Of a stretch of 64,000 nucleotides of DNA, positions 12,062 to 24,100 are shown one piece after another. A program made the position numbers and the translations under genes. Within the stretch, counting starts at the first letter, position 1. Each line of letters starts with the position of its first letter. The DNA lies in NCBI GenBank assembly GCA_013399855.1, contig VXAY01006829.1, forward strand, positions 771,132-835,131, written 5' to 3'. Below the pieces are notes generated by a model that was given only the letters and a program-made list of their open reading frames with translations, did not search any database and was not told where the DNA came from. The DNA comes from Oxyruncus cristatus. Its lineage: Eukaryota > Chordata > Aves > Passeriformes > Cotingidae.

Positions 12062-14750
12062 TTGTGTTGTTTGTTTTTTGTTCCATTAGTGTGCAGAGAG
12101 GTGGTGAAGGCCTCTGTCCCTGATATTTTGGGAACACCATGTCTATGAATATGCATAAAAAGTATGTCAGTGAAGTCTGTGAACACTTGGACTTGAAAAA
12201 GTAAGTCCTAATCTTTCCTTGTGTGTATAGACATACGTTTGTATATAAGATGACATTATAGTTACTGTATTTTCACTACATCTGTTTTTAGGGTTAAAAT
12301 TATTTCTTTCTTAAGGGTGTTATTTACAGTAAAGCAGATGTTTCCTCATTGTCTTATTGTATTTTTAATGAAGTTGTGTGAGCCTATAAAGTACTCAAGT
12401 GAATGTTTAAATAAAACCCTAAAAGCCCTGCTGTCACTGTGTGCTTTGTTTGAAATGCCTTACTTGTGTATGTTCAGTAATCAGTGGTTCCGTTGAGAAA
12501 AAAACCTCTTTCCAGTTTCTCTCTTTTTTTTTTCCTGAATAATGTGAACTTTATTTCAGATAAAAAGAGGACTGCATTATGCTCTTGACTTGTACAGACG
12601 CATGTGAAACTGTCTGTAGTGAAAGCATAGATAGCAAATACAAAAAGCTTGAGGGAATGAAATCTCTCAGAAGACCTGTGTTGAGTTGCGTGGCATTGAT
12701 TTCAAGAACATTCTTCTTGTCTTCTAATTAGGACTCTTTACTTTTTCTTCCATTTGTACCTTCAAATATATATAAAAGTAATGCCAATAAATATAGTCAG
12801 TGTGTCAGGGGGTTTTTTTATTATTAATGTAATTATGGTGGTTGCTATTTAAGCCTTTGAGAATTGGGGACTTTTAGAAAAGCACCTAAGAGCACACATT
12901 TTTAATAATGCCCCTTCCCTTGCAAGGAAAAACAAATATATGTAAGACATAACGTGTATGTGTGTGTAGGGCAAATCTGCTCTGAAGAAACTCATGAAGG
13001 CAGAAGTAAAAATTGAATCAATTGCTCCAAACTGTCCTCAGTCTGACATTGAAATTTCAGGATACTTACTTGCATACTGGCTTAGCTGACTGAGAGGAAC
13101 TTTTACATCAAATGTCAGAAGAAGAAGCTGAGTGATAATACCCAAAAAATGTAGGCTCTTTAAAAACAGATGTCATATTTCACCAGTAAAGACTGTGTCA
13201 GTTAAACCAGCTTTCTGTGAACTTTCTTTACAAAGAAGTCCTTCACGGCATGGTGTTATGTCAGCAAACAGAGTGGAGCTCCATCTCCTTAGCTTCAAAT
13301 CAGAGGCACCTGTAAATGGTTTGGTCAGCAACAAAAGTATTTTTTCCTGTGTGTTTAACTTATTGTGGCTCTTCTGCGGAATTTCTGCATCTCAGGAATT
13401 GGAAGGCTACAGATGTTCCTTGTTAAACACAGCTCAAGTATGTTTCCCATGGAGGCTTTCACTTTTTTTAATTTCTGGTTTGAAAGATGGGAGAGTTTCT
13501 CATTGTGACCTCATTCAGAAAAGTTAGACCTGGGCTTTGTTTGAGGTTTGGGGTTTGTTTTTTCTGTTTTGCTTAGTTTGGCAGTTTTCCTTTTATCTGA
13601 TTTTAGAGTTAGCAATAGAATTATGTTGAAGTTACCATGTGGTTATACCAGGAGAGTTTGTGTTTTCCTCATTTTTGGTTTGAAATTAAAAAAAAAAAAA
13701 TCTCAAACTGGTAGGTAATGGCTAAGCACTTCTCATAAGGACTCTTTTCTTTGCCATGTGTCCTTTCTCACCCTTACTTGGGACTCTCTTGTGCTAGCCT
13801 TTGCTGCTGTGAGGAGCCCTTTTAAACAAGAGTCTTCCGTTCATATTCACAGGGCATGAATAACACCACTGAAGTTACTTGGCTTAAGTTACTGAAGTCA
13901 GTAGGACTGTTTATCAGTAAATGCTGTGTTTGGCTGCATCCATAGTTCATAGAATCAGGCTCTGGAGAAGTAAATCCTTCTGGACAAGGATTTTCTTAGT
14001 TAACATTGAAAAGCGTCATGCTTGCTTCTAGCTCTTCCACGTGAAGACTCGAAAACATTTCCAAACAGTGTTTTTTTGGACAATTTCCTGAATTCAATAT
14101 CTATTACTGTTGAAATACACCCTTACAAGGGAGCATTTTAAAGAAGACCTTTGTATGCTCCCTTATATATACAGCCTCTTAAGAAAATATACAAATATAT
14201 GCAGTGGGCTTTGGTCTTGGCTGCTCTTAGCATTAAATGAATCCATCTCTTTCTGCAAACTTTATTTATGAAGACTTCCATGCTTTTTAATTTAATGGTG
14301 CGTATGAAGAGTAGTGACTACCGGCTCCAGACATTGGGTAGCTCGTGTAAGTTTTGGGCAACAGATCCTCTGCCTTTGGGGCTCAGGGTCAATGCCAAAT
14401 TCAGCAGCTTTACAGCAGGAAATCAGATTCCATCTGTCTAAACACTGTAAAGTTAATTTTATTCTGCAGTTAGTTATATTTGGCTTACTTGTAATAATTC
14501 TACTGATTATTTCTAGCATGCCTAAAAAAGCTTGGTGCTGTGGCTATTGTATGTTGGTTTCTCGGGGATTTTTTTTGTGCTCTGGGTCTTTTTATTGCTG
14601 TTGTTTGTAAGGGATGTGTATGGGAGTTTCGGTTTTGGGAGATAGCGTGGAGTTGGAGAGGGCCACAAGTCAGCCAGAGCGCCTTTTAATACTCAGGATT
14701 TATCTTCTGTGGAGAAGTTTTTACATCTTTATGTGGGATGTCAGAGTTCA
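12062..14750 (+). other. MYO10: MYO10 intron 2, AT-rich stretch
   Basis: AT-rich sequence with several AATAAA-like words and homopolymer runs. A 131-codon open frame at 13132-13527 shows no recognisable domain and is treated as chance. Confidence 0.65.
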
Positions 14751-14769
14751 GTGACTCTCACTGCAAGCA

Positions 14770-15110
14770 TCTGTTGACGCGCCTGTAAACAGAGCTCGTG
14801 ACAGAAGTGAGCTGGGCGCCGGCAGCTTCCACTGGGAGCATCCTAAGGGAGGCAGGCCTCCCCACCTTGCACAGCCTGCACTTGCACTGTCCCAGGCGGT
14901 CTCTGGTACCCCAGCCTGGGGGGCATCACCTGGAAAGAACTGCAAGGAGGGGTGTCTGTGCCCCACTTGCCCATACTGGCTCCTTCCCATGCACTTTGAA
15001 GAAAGATGCCAGTGAAGCAGCGCAGCTTGAGAGGCCACACGTGTCCTGCAAGCCCACGTGTCCCACAGGCCCACTGAGCTGTGTTACCCCGTCCCTCCTG
15101 TGAAGCATGT
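14770..15110. other. GC-rich patch with paired E-boxes, unrecognised
   Basis: This patch is visibly richer in G, C and CpG than its surroundings and is open in several frames on both strands. Two CACGTG E-boxes occur at 15038-15043 and 15055-15060, 17 bp apart. No protein family was recognised in any frame. It could be a regulatory element or an old repeat. Confidence 0.35.
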
Positions 15111-18100
15111 AATGGAGCGTAACTGCACTGCACAAAAGCCTCCCCATGCCTCGTAAGGATTTAGTGCAACTGCAGGGCCTTGCAGCAAACATTTTTCTTA
15201 ATGGAAATTCTGCTTCAAAACTGCAAATGTTGCTTGTCAGTGCGGTGTTTGAGCATTGGTTCAAGTGGAAGCACTCATAAATTGAACAAGTGTTTTGGGT
15301 TTTTTCCATGTGTGCCATCTTCTTTTACTTCTTAAATACTTACTAATTGGAAAAATCGTTAGTTTGGGTTTCTTAAATTTACTAACACTTTGGTTGTTAC
15401 AGCATCGAAATATTAAAAAGGCATTTCATTGTGCTAAAGGAAGCAATATCTGTAGCAGAGAACTTTTTTCCCCCCTAATTCAGCTTGTCTTTTTATCTGC
15501 TTTGTATCAGGAAGGATGTTTTTACATGACTATCATTCTCTGAGTGTTTGTTAAAAGGTAATAGAGAAAAGCCTTTTTGTATGTGCTTTTCCTTTAACTG
15601 TGTATTTATTACATAAAAAATACAGAGCAAGTTATGAAGCACCTCTCAGATACATTGGTCATGTATAATGCTTACTTTTTTCCTGTTACTTGCCTTTCTG
15701 CCAAAACCACTATCAGTTTGATTGATTTCAGGAAAGTTTTGATCCTGAAGTGTGATATTTTAAAAGAAAGGTTGAATTGTAAAAAAAATCACCAAAGCAA
15801 AACAAGACGCTAAAGACAAACCCCAAGAAACTACCCCGACTGCCAGACCAAAGAGACTGTACTATTCCTGCAAAATGAACTTTCTGTCTATCGGTGTCAG
15901 AAGTCAGGGAGTTTGCAAGTGAGCAGCCTGGAGATTTCTAATGCACAAATGATGAAGGCAGGAGGGCTGAGCAATGACCATAAATAACTCCTTTAATGTT
16001 GGGTTTTCAAGGGTTTTGTTCTGTGCTGTCTAAAAATAATGGTAGTGTTTGCTTTAGCTTCACTGAAATTAATTTGTTTGGCATTAGTGTGGCTGTTGTT
16101 AAGTGTTTTCCCAACAACATAAATTAAATCTGTATGAACAAAAGCGTTTATCTGTGAGCAGAGTTGTTTTATGCTTTTTATAAGACCTGACTTAAAGCAG
16201 TCCACATCTGAGACGCTGACAAAGAGGTACTTTCTGTGTCCCCACTTGGTTTGCTGTGGCCACGTAATGGGTTGTGGCTACGTAAACAGTTGAGATGTCA
16301 GTCTTCTCTCTTGCTTTCTGCAAAGAAAATCCAAACCATCTGTCTTTTTTTGGTGCCTTTATTATGCTTGTACTAAAGATAGCAAAACTGCTTTTGTTTT
16401 AAGATTAAAGCAGATGTACACAGGCTGCCATATTAATTTCCTTTGTAAGGGAACACAGTTCAGCTGTTCACAAAACATGGGAAGGAATTCAGGCTGCACC
16501 GTGCCAAAAAACAACGACAACAATGAATCTGTAGCTTCGTGATGAACAAGCTTGTCACTTCAGTTGTTCCCTTGTTCCTAAATTCCCTTGGATGTGAGGC
16601 TGATCTCATTGTTCAGCATTGTTGGTGTTTTTAGGAACATATGGTTTAGGTTAAGCACAATTACGTGCTGAGATATTTTGCTCTGCAGCAAGGCACTGCT
16701 CAGTTTTACTCTAGTGAGCTTTGTACCTTACGGGCCATGTAAATGGTGGACGGACACTGAGATTTTTATTTGGAGAAGACAAGAGTTGAGCAAAACTCAA
16801 GTTTTTTTTGCTGGTTTTTTCTAATTATATAGATTATTTTTTTAAATATTTGTTATTATTTATTTTTTAAATTAAAAGGGCAAATGACTGGGTAATTCTG
16901 GACAGGATTTTACACAATGAGGGCTTCTGAGAAAATGCTGGTGCATGTGCCAGCACCATTTAAAAAAGTATTGATAATGCTGAGCAGAGGGCACCCTCTC
17001 TCTCCGTTAGAGTTAGCCACCTGGGAGCCACTGTTCAGGAGAGTCATGTCCCACTCCCACCCTACTTCTCATCGGAGACTGAGGACTGCACTTGGGGGCA
17101 TGAGCTGTGAAAAATCCCTTTTGTCATTACTGTTTGAAGTAATTTGAATAGTTTAAAATGTAGCCACTGGACAGCTGTGTAGGGTACTGCGTTAGGTGTG
17201 CTGGTGGTCCCAGCCTACATGCTGCTTAGCAGTTATGGTAAGGTGTGGTGGTGAATATGTAGGGATGGAGACTGTCCACTGACAGGTCCTCTGGGGAAGG
17301 CTGCACAGTGCTGGTTCTGTCTTTCCCCTGTCCTGAAGTCTGTGTTACCTCTGTGTACACAAGAAACACAGAATCAAAGAGGAATCTTCTGCAGCTACAG
17401 ATATCCTTCCCTGCACAAGTTAACTTTAAACAAACTAAATCTGAGCAATCAGACTTGCATTTTGATGCCAGATCACTTTCTAGGCTTGATATCTAAAATC
17501 CTCTCTGAAAGATGCAGTACTTCTTGCAGAGCTTAAGGTTCTTTTAGCAGGCAACACAGGAGCTTCCCGGTGGGATAAGATGTATCATTGCACTTTTGGG
17601 AGCCTCCTGACATTTGTATTCTTGAACATTTCAAAGGGTCTTGTTTGAAAGTATCAAGTTTTCTCATGAGAACACTATCAGAGCAAGATTTCCCCTAAAG
17701 CATTTCTGCAGTGTGATAATAAAGTCTTTCAATGTTAGCTGCAAAAAGAACTTTAAGTACTCTTTCATAGTGGTGCTTTTATTTATGCTAAACCAGGGGA
17801 AGAAAATGTTAGTGTAGGTCATGTGCCTTCTCCTCATCCAGCGCTCTTTATTTTGTAAAACAAGCCAGGTCCTGTTTAGCATACACATCATGGAGCTGAG
17901 GGACGATTTAAGGAGATTTTTCTACCCAAGCTGACTTAACGAAGGGCAATCATAAAATGTACATGGACGAAACCCCTGTGTGTTGCTAAGTTAAACCCTG
18001 AAGAGTTCAGAAATGCTGCAGGGCCTTTATTTGCACTGTAGAAAAGGCAGCATGCTACCCCTCTGCAGTTGGGTAGTTGTGGCACACACTGGAGAGGAGA

Positions 18101-18479
18101 GGGCCTGTACCAGGGGAAGCAGCATCAATCAGCTTTGAGCAGCTTCTGGATGTTCTAGGGTTACAGAGATGTGTATACATGAGGGTGGAAGTAGAGGGTG
18201 CTACTTCAAAGCAACCTAATAATCTTCCTTTTCTGGTTGATTTTTCTGTTGTGGTTTGTTTTTTTTTTTTTTAAATGCCTCCTACCTGCCCTTTGTCCTG
18301 TCTCCCATGCTTAGGCTCCTGTGCTTTTACTTTTTTGGTCTCTCCAAGCTTCTGCTTCAGCTTCACTTCCTGTAACATGTCCCTGCTCATTTGTCCTTCA
18401 GCCTGGCTTCCATTCGCTTCTGCTTTCTCTCTGACATACGAGTACCTGTGCACACACACCGGCACATCAGGGCACAAGG
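15111..18479 (+). other. MYO10: MYO10 intron 2, no recognised feature
   Basis: Intronic sequence with a T14 run at 18259-18272. I see no exon-like or repeat-family signal. Confidence 0.65.
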
Positions 18480-18680
18480 AGGGCTTGTAGCTCCTGGGGG
18501 CTGGGACTACAGGGGCCCTCCAGGTGGGTGATGGCAGGGCCTGGCAGCCAGGGCCCATTGCACCCCCCAGCCAGGAACAGGGCAGCCAGGGGACACAGGG
18601 CAGCGCCAGCCCTGGAATCAGGGACCTCACTGCAAACCCAGCAAACCTCGACAGAGCACAAAACCTCATCAAGCCTCCTT
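18480..18680. other. GC-rich patch, unrecognised
   Basis: A local run rich in GGGCC, CAGCCAGG and CAGGG words, much more GC-rich than the flanks and open in several frames on both strands. It does not resemble CR1 or any protein family I know. Confidence 0.35.
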
Positions 18681-21063
18681 CAGCTCACAAGGAGCACAAG
18701 AGTAGGATGTTCCTCTTGTCCTGCTTTTGCACACTGTGGTCAGGGTTAGCATAAATAGCGGCGTGTCGGAGCTGCCAAGGGTAGCTCCAGGAGGTCTTGC
18801 TCAGCAGCATCTAAAGCATGCCAAGGGTAGGCGGGCTTTCCCAAGGTGTTTGGCTGCTAAATGTCTGAGGCTCTACTGAACACTCACTGTGGGATTTTTC
18901 TCCAGTGATTTGTAACTTTGTACAGATGATGACTTTTACAGGAAAGATAAAATCTTGCCTCTTGGAAACAATTATTCCCTTTATAAATTAAACTTCCCTT
19001 CTCCGAAGAATGGTCTGGTAGAGTGTTCACATATCATATCAGCAGTTATTGTTAGCCTGAATGAGACGAATACTGTTTTGGCTATGGTGGTAAAATAAGC
19101 TCCTTTGAAAATATATGCATTACTAGCAAGATGTGTACCTACCACTGAATGCTTCATCTGAAGCTTCCTATGTGTAGCAGAATTGTAAGCTGTTGGGAAA
19201 CAGATTTGGAAAGGGAGCACTTAATAGCTGGAAGTGACACAAGCCTATAATGAAAGTAATTATATGTGTTTTACTGGTGATTATTTCTCTTTTGAATGTG
19301 CATTTTTTTCACTTGCATCAGCAAGGAGTTCTAATTAGAAGTAAATAATAAAATCCATACTATTATTAATGCTGCTTTCAGGCAGGTATTTAATATACAT
19401 TGAAATCTGATGGCCAGAACTCATTGGCATTATCTGTGCATCATTATTGGCTTAAATGCAATTATACAGGGTTTCTGTCGCCACAAGATTTGACCAGGAA
19501 ATGTAAAGTTCTGACAAGGATACTTCAAGGTCTGGTAGGCATTTGAAATATGTTAATGTTTTTCACATGTCCTTAGTGGGGTGGAAGAGAGAGAGCAGTA
19601 TGATCAGGAAAGCAACAGAAGCGTGACAAAGGCTTGGTTAGTCCAGCACATGAGCATGTACTTCTAAGGAGAATGTCACCGCTGCTCCAAGTTTGTACGT
19701 GATCAAAACCCTTGATGGGGTGGGGGCTGCATCCAGCAAAGCCTGTGCAGAAGGTGAAGGAAAGGCCAAGAAGCAGAAGGCTTCTAGGGGGTCCACATTT
19801 TCGTAAGCAGCACCCTTGGTTTTCTTCTGCATTTTTTCTCTGAGCATTTTTTAAAATGCTTGCCCCATATTGATAGTTAATGATTGTGTTAACAGATTGG
19901 ACCAGGCGCTGCTATGCATATTCAATTACTCCAAATTGATTGCTGATCTCTGTTAATCCCAAGCATGCCCACAGTGTATGTATCAAATGCATTTATTCAA
20001 ATACTTTCAGAAATGAGCAGAGCTATTGCAGTGCAACGCAGAATCTTAGTGCTCTAAGTAGGTTAATACAGCTCTTCTGGAAAGTATTGTAATGTGTACA
20101 TATGTTGTGTGTACGATGAGGTGGGGAAATGGGTGTGTTGGTGCTCACACAGATGTATACATGTACTGGCTCCTAAAAACACTGGATGTAAAATGTGTTT
20201 ACTCTGCATCACATGCAGGTCCATTTCTGTAGAAGAAACGGTGGACAACAGGGGCCTACAGAATTTTTCTGAGTGAAGGCTTGATTTTTCAGTTATAGTG
20301 TCACACTGGTGCTAGATTAAAGCAAAGCCCAAGGCCTTGGTTAAAGAAAACACTGTCAAGTAGAGTAGTATTCGCTTTGTGGTATTGATAAGCTCTGCAG
20401 TTGCACTTTGAAAAGTCCTTGAACCAATATCACTACTTGAGTCAGTGCTGTTTGAATGTGAAATCCTTAAATCTGACTCTCCACAAGCTGAACAAACAGT
20501 TTACTGTACCTGATGTCCTTAGAGCAGATTAGGCAGCTTGAAGTAGACGAAGATTCAGACACCACAGAGATTCAGAGTTGCTGAGACTGCTCTCGAGTCA
20601 TGCATTTTTTTGCATAACTTTTAACCTGTGCACAACGTGATGTACTTATCAGTTTTAGTGTGGACATTATGTAAATACTAAGCACCTTATCAGATGTGGT
20701 TCAAGGTTGCAGTTACAAGCAATGTTTCCTCTATTTATGTAAGAAAATGGAAAGAAATGTCTTATTAGAAATGGGCAATTGATTAGAAAACCTAGTTTTC
20801 TAATTTGTAGTGGACAAGCATTACAGCACCAGTGCTTGTAAAACAAACTCATCTTTGAAGTGATAACCATGGGAAACAGTAGCCAGTTCTCTTTTCTCTA
20901 GAAATTGTTGAATGGACAGATTAGTTTTTATAATGGAAGATGAAAGTAACTTATAAGGAAGCTTTTGGAATTTGGTTCCAGATTTTTTTCAACACTGTTA
21001 AATGGTATTTGAGTTGTTAGGACCCTTGAGTTAATGGAGTCACCATGTGAAAGGGAATCCAGT
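18681..21063 (+). other. MYO10: MYO10 intron 2, AT-rich with TAAT clusters
   Basis: No gene or repeat family was seen. The part at 19240-19480 is dense in TAAT/ATTA words and lacks low-complexity runs, which is typical of, but not proof of, conserved noncoding sequence. Confidence 0.5.
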
Positions 21064-21137
21064 CAGCCTCATTCCCTTACATAGCATATATTTTAAATCT
21101 CAGCCTCATTCCCTTACATAGCATATATTTTAAATCT
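21064..21137. repeat. Exact 37-bp tandem duplication
   Basis: Two identical 37-bp copies lie side by side at 21064-21100 and 21101-21137, each beginning CAGCCTCATTCCC and ending TTTTAAATCT. Absence of any mismatch indicates a recent event. It does not correspond to a transposon end that I recognise. Confidence 0.95.
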
Positions 21138-24100
21138 GGTTTTAATTTGCATTTGGGATTGTCATGGTTTAGCCTTCTGGAAGAGTTTGTGAGATGATGG
21201 AAAAATGGAACAAAAATCTGGATGCTATGCTAGTAGTTTCATCTACTCCTGTAATTAAGCTCTGAGCACTTGTAGCTTTGTTGAATCTCTGTTTTGTTTG
21301 AAGCGAATTTAGTTTCCAATCTGGCAGGAGCTGTCCCCTTTATGTCAGTTTTTTCTTTGCCCTTCTTAGCATAATGCATGCTTTCCGGAGACCAGCATGT
21401 TATTTCTGTCTCGTGAAGCACCCCCACTGTGCTGATGTAGTTCTTGAATTATACAGCTACCAAAATACACATCCATAGAGTGAGTAACAGCTCTTTGCAG
21501 TACATGTGTAAATATTTACATCCATTTCCCGCCCACTTGGTAAAGCACTCCGGTTTCGTACAGTACAAAGTGCTTTGTATACAGAAAAAAACTCACTGTT
21601 TAGTTCGAAGGGTTTGGTTTGAGGGGGCGTTATGTTTATTTAACAGAAGGCCAAACTAGTCGCAGCATGTATTTTGTAGGGTAGTCCTGCTTTCATCCAG
21701 TTTCACAGCTGGGCCGGCAGATTTATGATGAGGTGATGGACTTCTTCAAGATCAGGTGGTGAATCAGTGGTTGGGTAGAACCTCAGGTCCTGCTGACTCC
21801 AGCGCTTTGTTTAAAAGTTCCAGCACGCAGCTCTGGCTTTGCAAATTACTGCAGAAAATAAACCAAACTTATCTCCAGCCCTGCAGTAATTTCAGTAAAC
21901 AAATTTTGTGGGAGATGTTATGTTTATTTAAAATGAGCTTGATGGGTACTGATAGGCTCAGACTTGTCCTTGTAGAGGGGATTTCTGGAAATGATTGTGG
22001 TGATTCTTTTTCACTCTTTCAAGAGATTTGAGTGCTTTTAAAACCACATATTTAATACAAGTAAATGCGTGCATCAGCTACTGCTGCTTTATTTTTACTG
22101 CAGAGCAGTAACACGTGCAGATCCTCATCCATTTGTTACAGCAAGTAGTGCATAAAAGCAAAAGTGACAAACTCGTAGTGTCAGAACAATTGGAAAACTC
22201 ACAGCAGGTTTGGGGTGGCATCTCCCCGAGTTGCAGACAAGTAATGTGAGCTGCAGTAGTGAGAATGGCTGGGACTCCTGAAGCTGGCCCTGACAGCAGC
22301 TGTGCTTGTAAGGAGCAAGTGCCTCACTGGCGTTTTCTTTTACAGGAACATGCAAGATGCTGTATGGTCATACATGTTGTCAGAGGGGCCGGCGCTTGTT
22401 CCCATGGGCTTGCAGGGTTAGAGAGATAGTACCAGGTTCCTTGTGTTTGTGATTTTAACTTTTTCCAGCATTTATGTAGGTTTGCAGGTTCTGACTGTTG
22501 CTTTCAGCCAAGGGCACCACAGGATGCTTGGTGACCAAGGCAGAAATGACTTTGGGAATGCTATTTGCTAATTTCCAATTATGAAACTTAAGAAGTGATC
22601 TGTATTTTTGGTAGACAGAGAGTATTTCTGCTAAACAAAAAAAAATTGCAGTTCTGCTAATGTTTCCATTAGCACTTGGTGTCTGTGTTAGCACAGGTTT
22701 GCCAACAGCAAAGCATCTTGCAACATTGTCCCTTTACCTGTGCTGAGTTCAAAGTCACGCAGGGTAGTGGGACTTCCATGATCTGTCAGCAGCAATTCCA
22801 GCTTCTTTCCTTTATGCTGCTTCATCTGAATTCATGCTTGACTATTCGGATCTGAATGTGCAAGACCTCATAAGTCTGGAAGATGGAGCAATGAAATTAT
22901 TTTTTAACTGTTTTGGTTTGGATTTTTTTTCTTTACTTTCTCAGCAGGCTGTATTTTGAATAGGCAGGTGGTTTAATTTAATTTTCTCGTCAAAATGTGC
23001 TATTGCTAACTTGAGGTTTTAAAACTTTCTTTTGTTATGCATCAACTGCAGTGTTACTGGGGCACTTCTTTGTGATTTTTTTTTTCTTCCACATATGGAT
23101 GCAAATGGATATATTAAACTCAGTTCTTTTGTGATAACTGAGTTTTTGGCTTGATTTGAATTCCTCTTATCAGTTGCGTCTACATGCAAAAGTTGTAGCA
23201 TGTCAGGAAAGTAAGGTATGCTCTCACTATCTGTCATGTGCAAGGCAAAAATAAAATCTCTAGCTTTATGCCTTTAATAGTAAACTAACAGAGATCTTAT
23301 CAGTTGTTAGAGATGTATATTACTAACCTGAGCTGAAAACTTGATGTGTGGTAGGAAATCAAGCTAATACTTGCTCCATCCGTTAGAAGGAGCAAGCACA
23401 GCAAGAGGCCAGGATAATGAGTATAAAGGGATCAGTGAATTTTACTATAGTTTTGAAAGCTTATTATTGAATAACAGGTTTACGAAGAGGCTTGGGAAAA
23501 AAAGCCAGCTCTTGCTTTGGAGTACAAGTGGAATTTGAACTTTCTTTTAAGAGATCTTGAATCCATTACAAGTGCATTGAAATACATGGTAGTGTAAGTG
23601 TTTGTGATTTGTTTTCTGAGCTCATGGAAAACTTAGTTTCTGGGAGTAAAACTTTAGTATTAAAAAGCCTGTTGTTCATTTCTTGTTTTGTGTTTTAAAA
23701 TAGGTCTGTGGGTCAAAAATTAAAATAAACCCAGACCACCCCCAAACTGCTCTCTTTGCTTTTGTATTTTGTTTGAGAAGTATTGCAGCTTTTTTTCTTG
23801 TAAGTAGTCTGAAACAGATCTATAGTCCTGGGAACATAAGCATTTTTCTTAATAAAAAATACTAATGACTAAACCCCATTACAAATTGAGAGGAACTTTT
23901 CAGCTCCCAGTAAGTTTAGCAGCCATATGTGCAGCAGTTCTCTGAGCAGTACTTGTGCTGTGTTTTCACCTGTGTGTGTTGGGTTTATCCAGAGACTCCT
24001 GTTGCCATCCCTGCGGGCTGGATCTAGCCAAAGGTTGTTGAGGTTGAGCATCCAGCACGGTAAAAGTTGTATATCTGATGTGAGCACAGTGTGTTGAGTG

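Noticed and set aside
13947..13970. CATAGAATCA-like word resembling a CR1 tail
   Set aside because: Only about ten bases match and the following sequence does not continue as CR1.
18271..18672. 133-codon minus-strand frame
   Set aside because: It lies over a GC-rich patch that is open in several frames on both strands, so the length is not informative.
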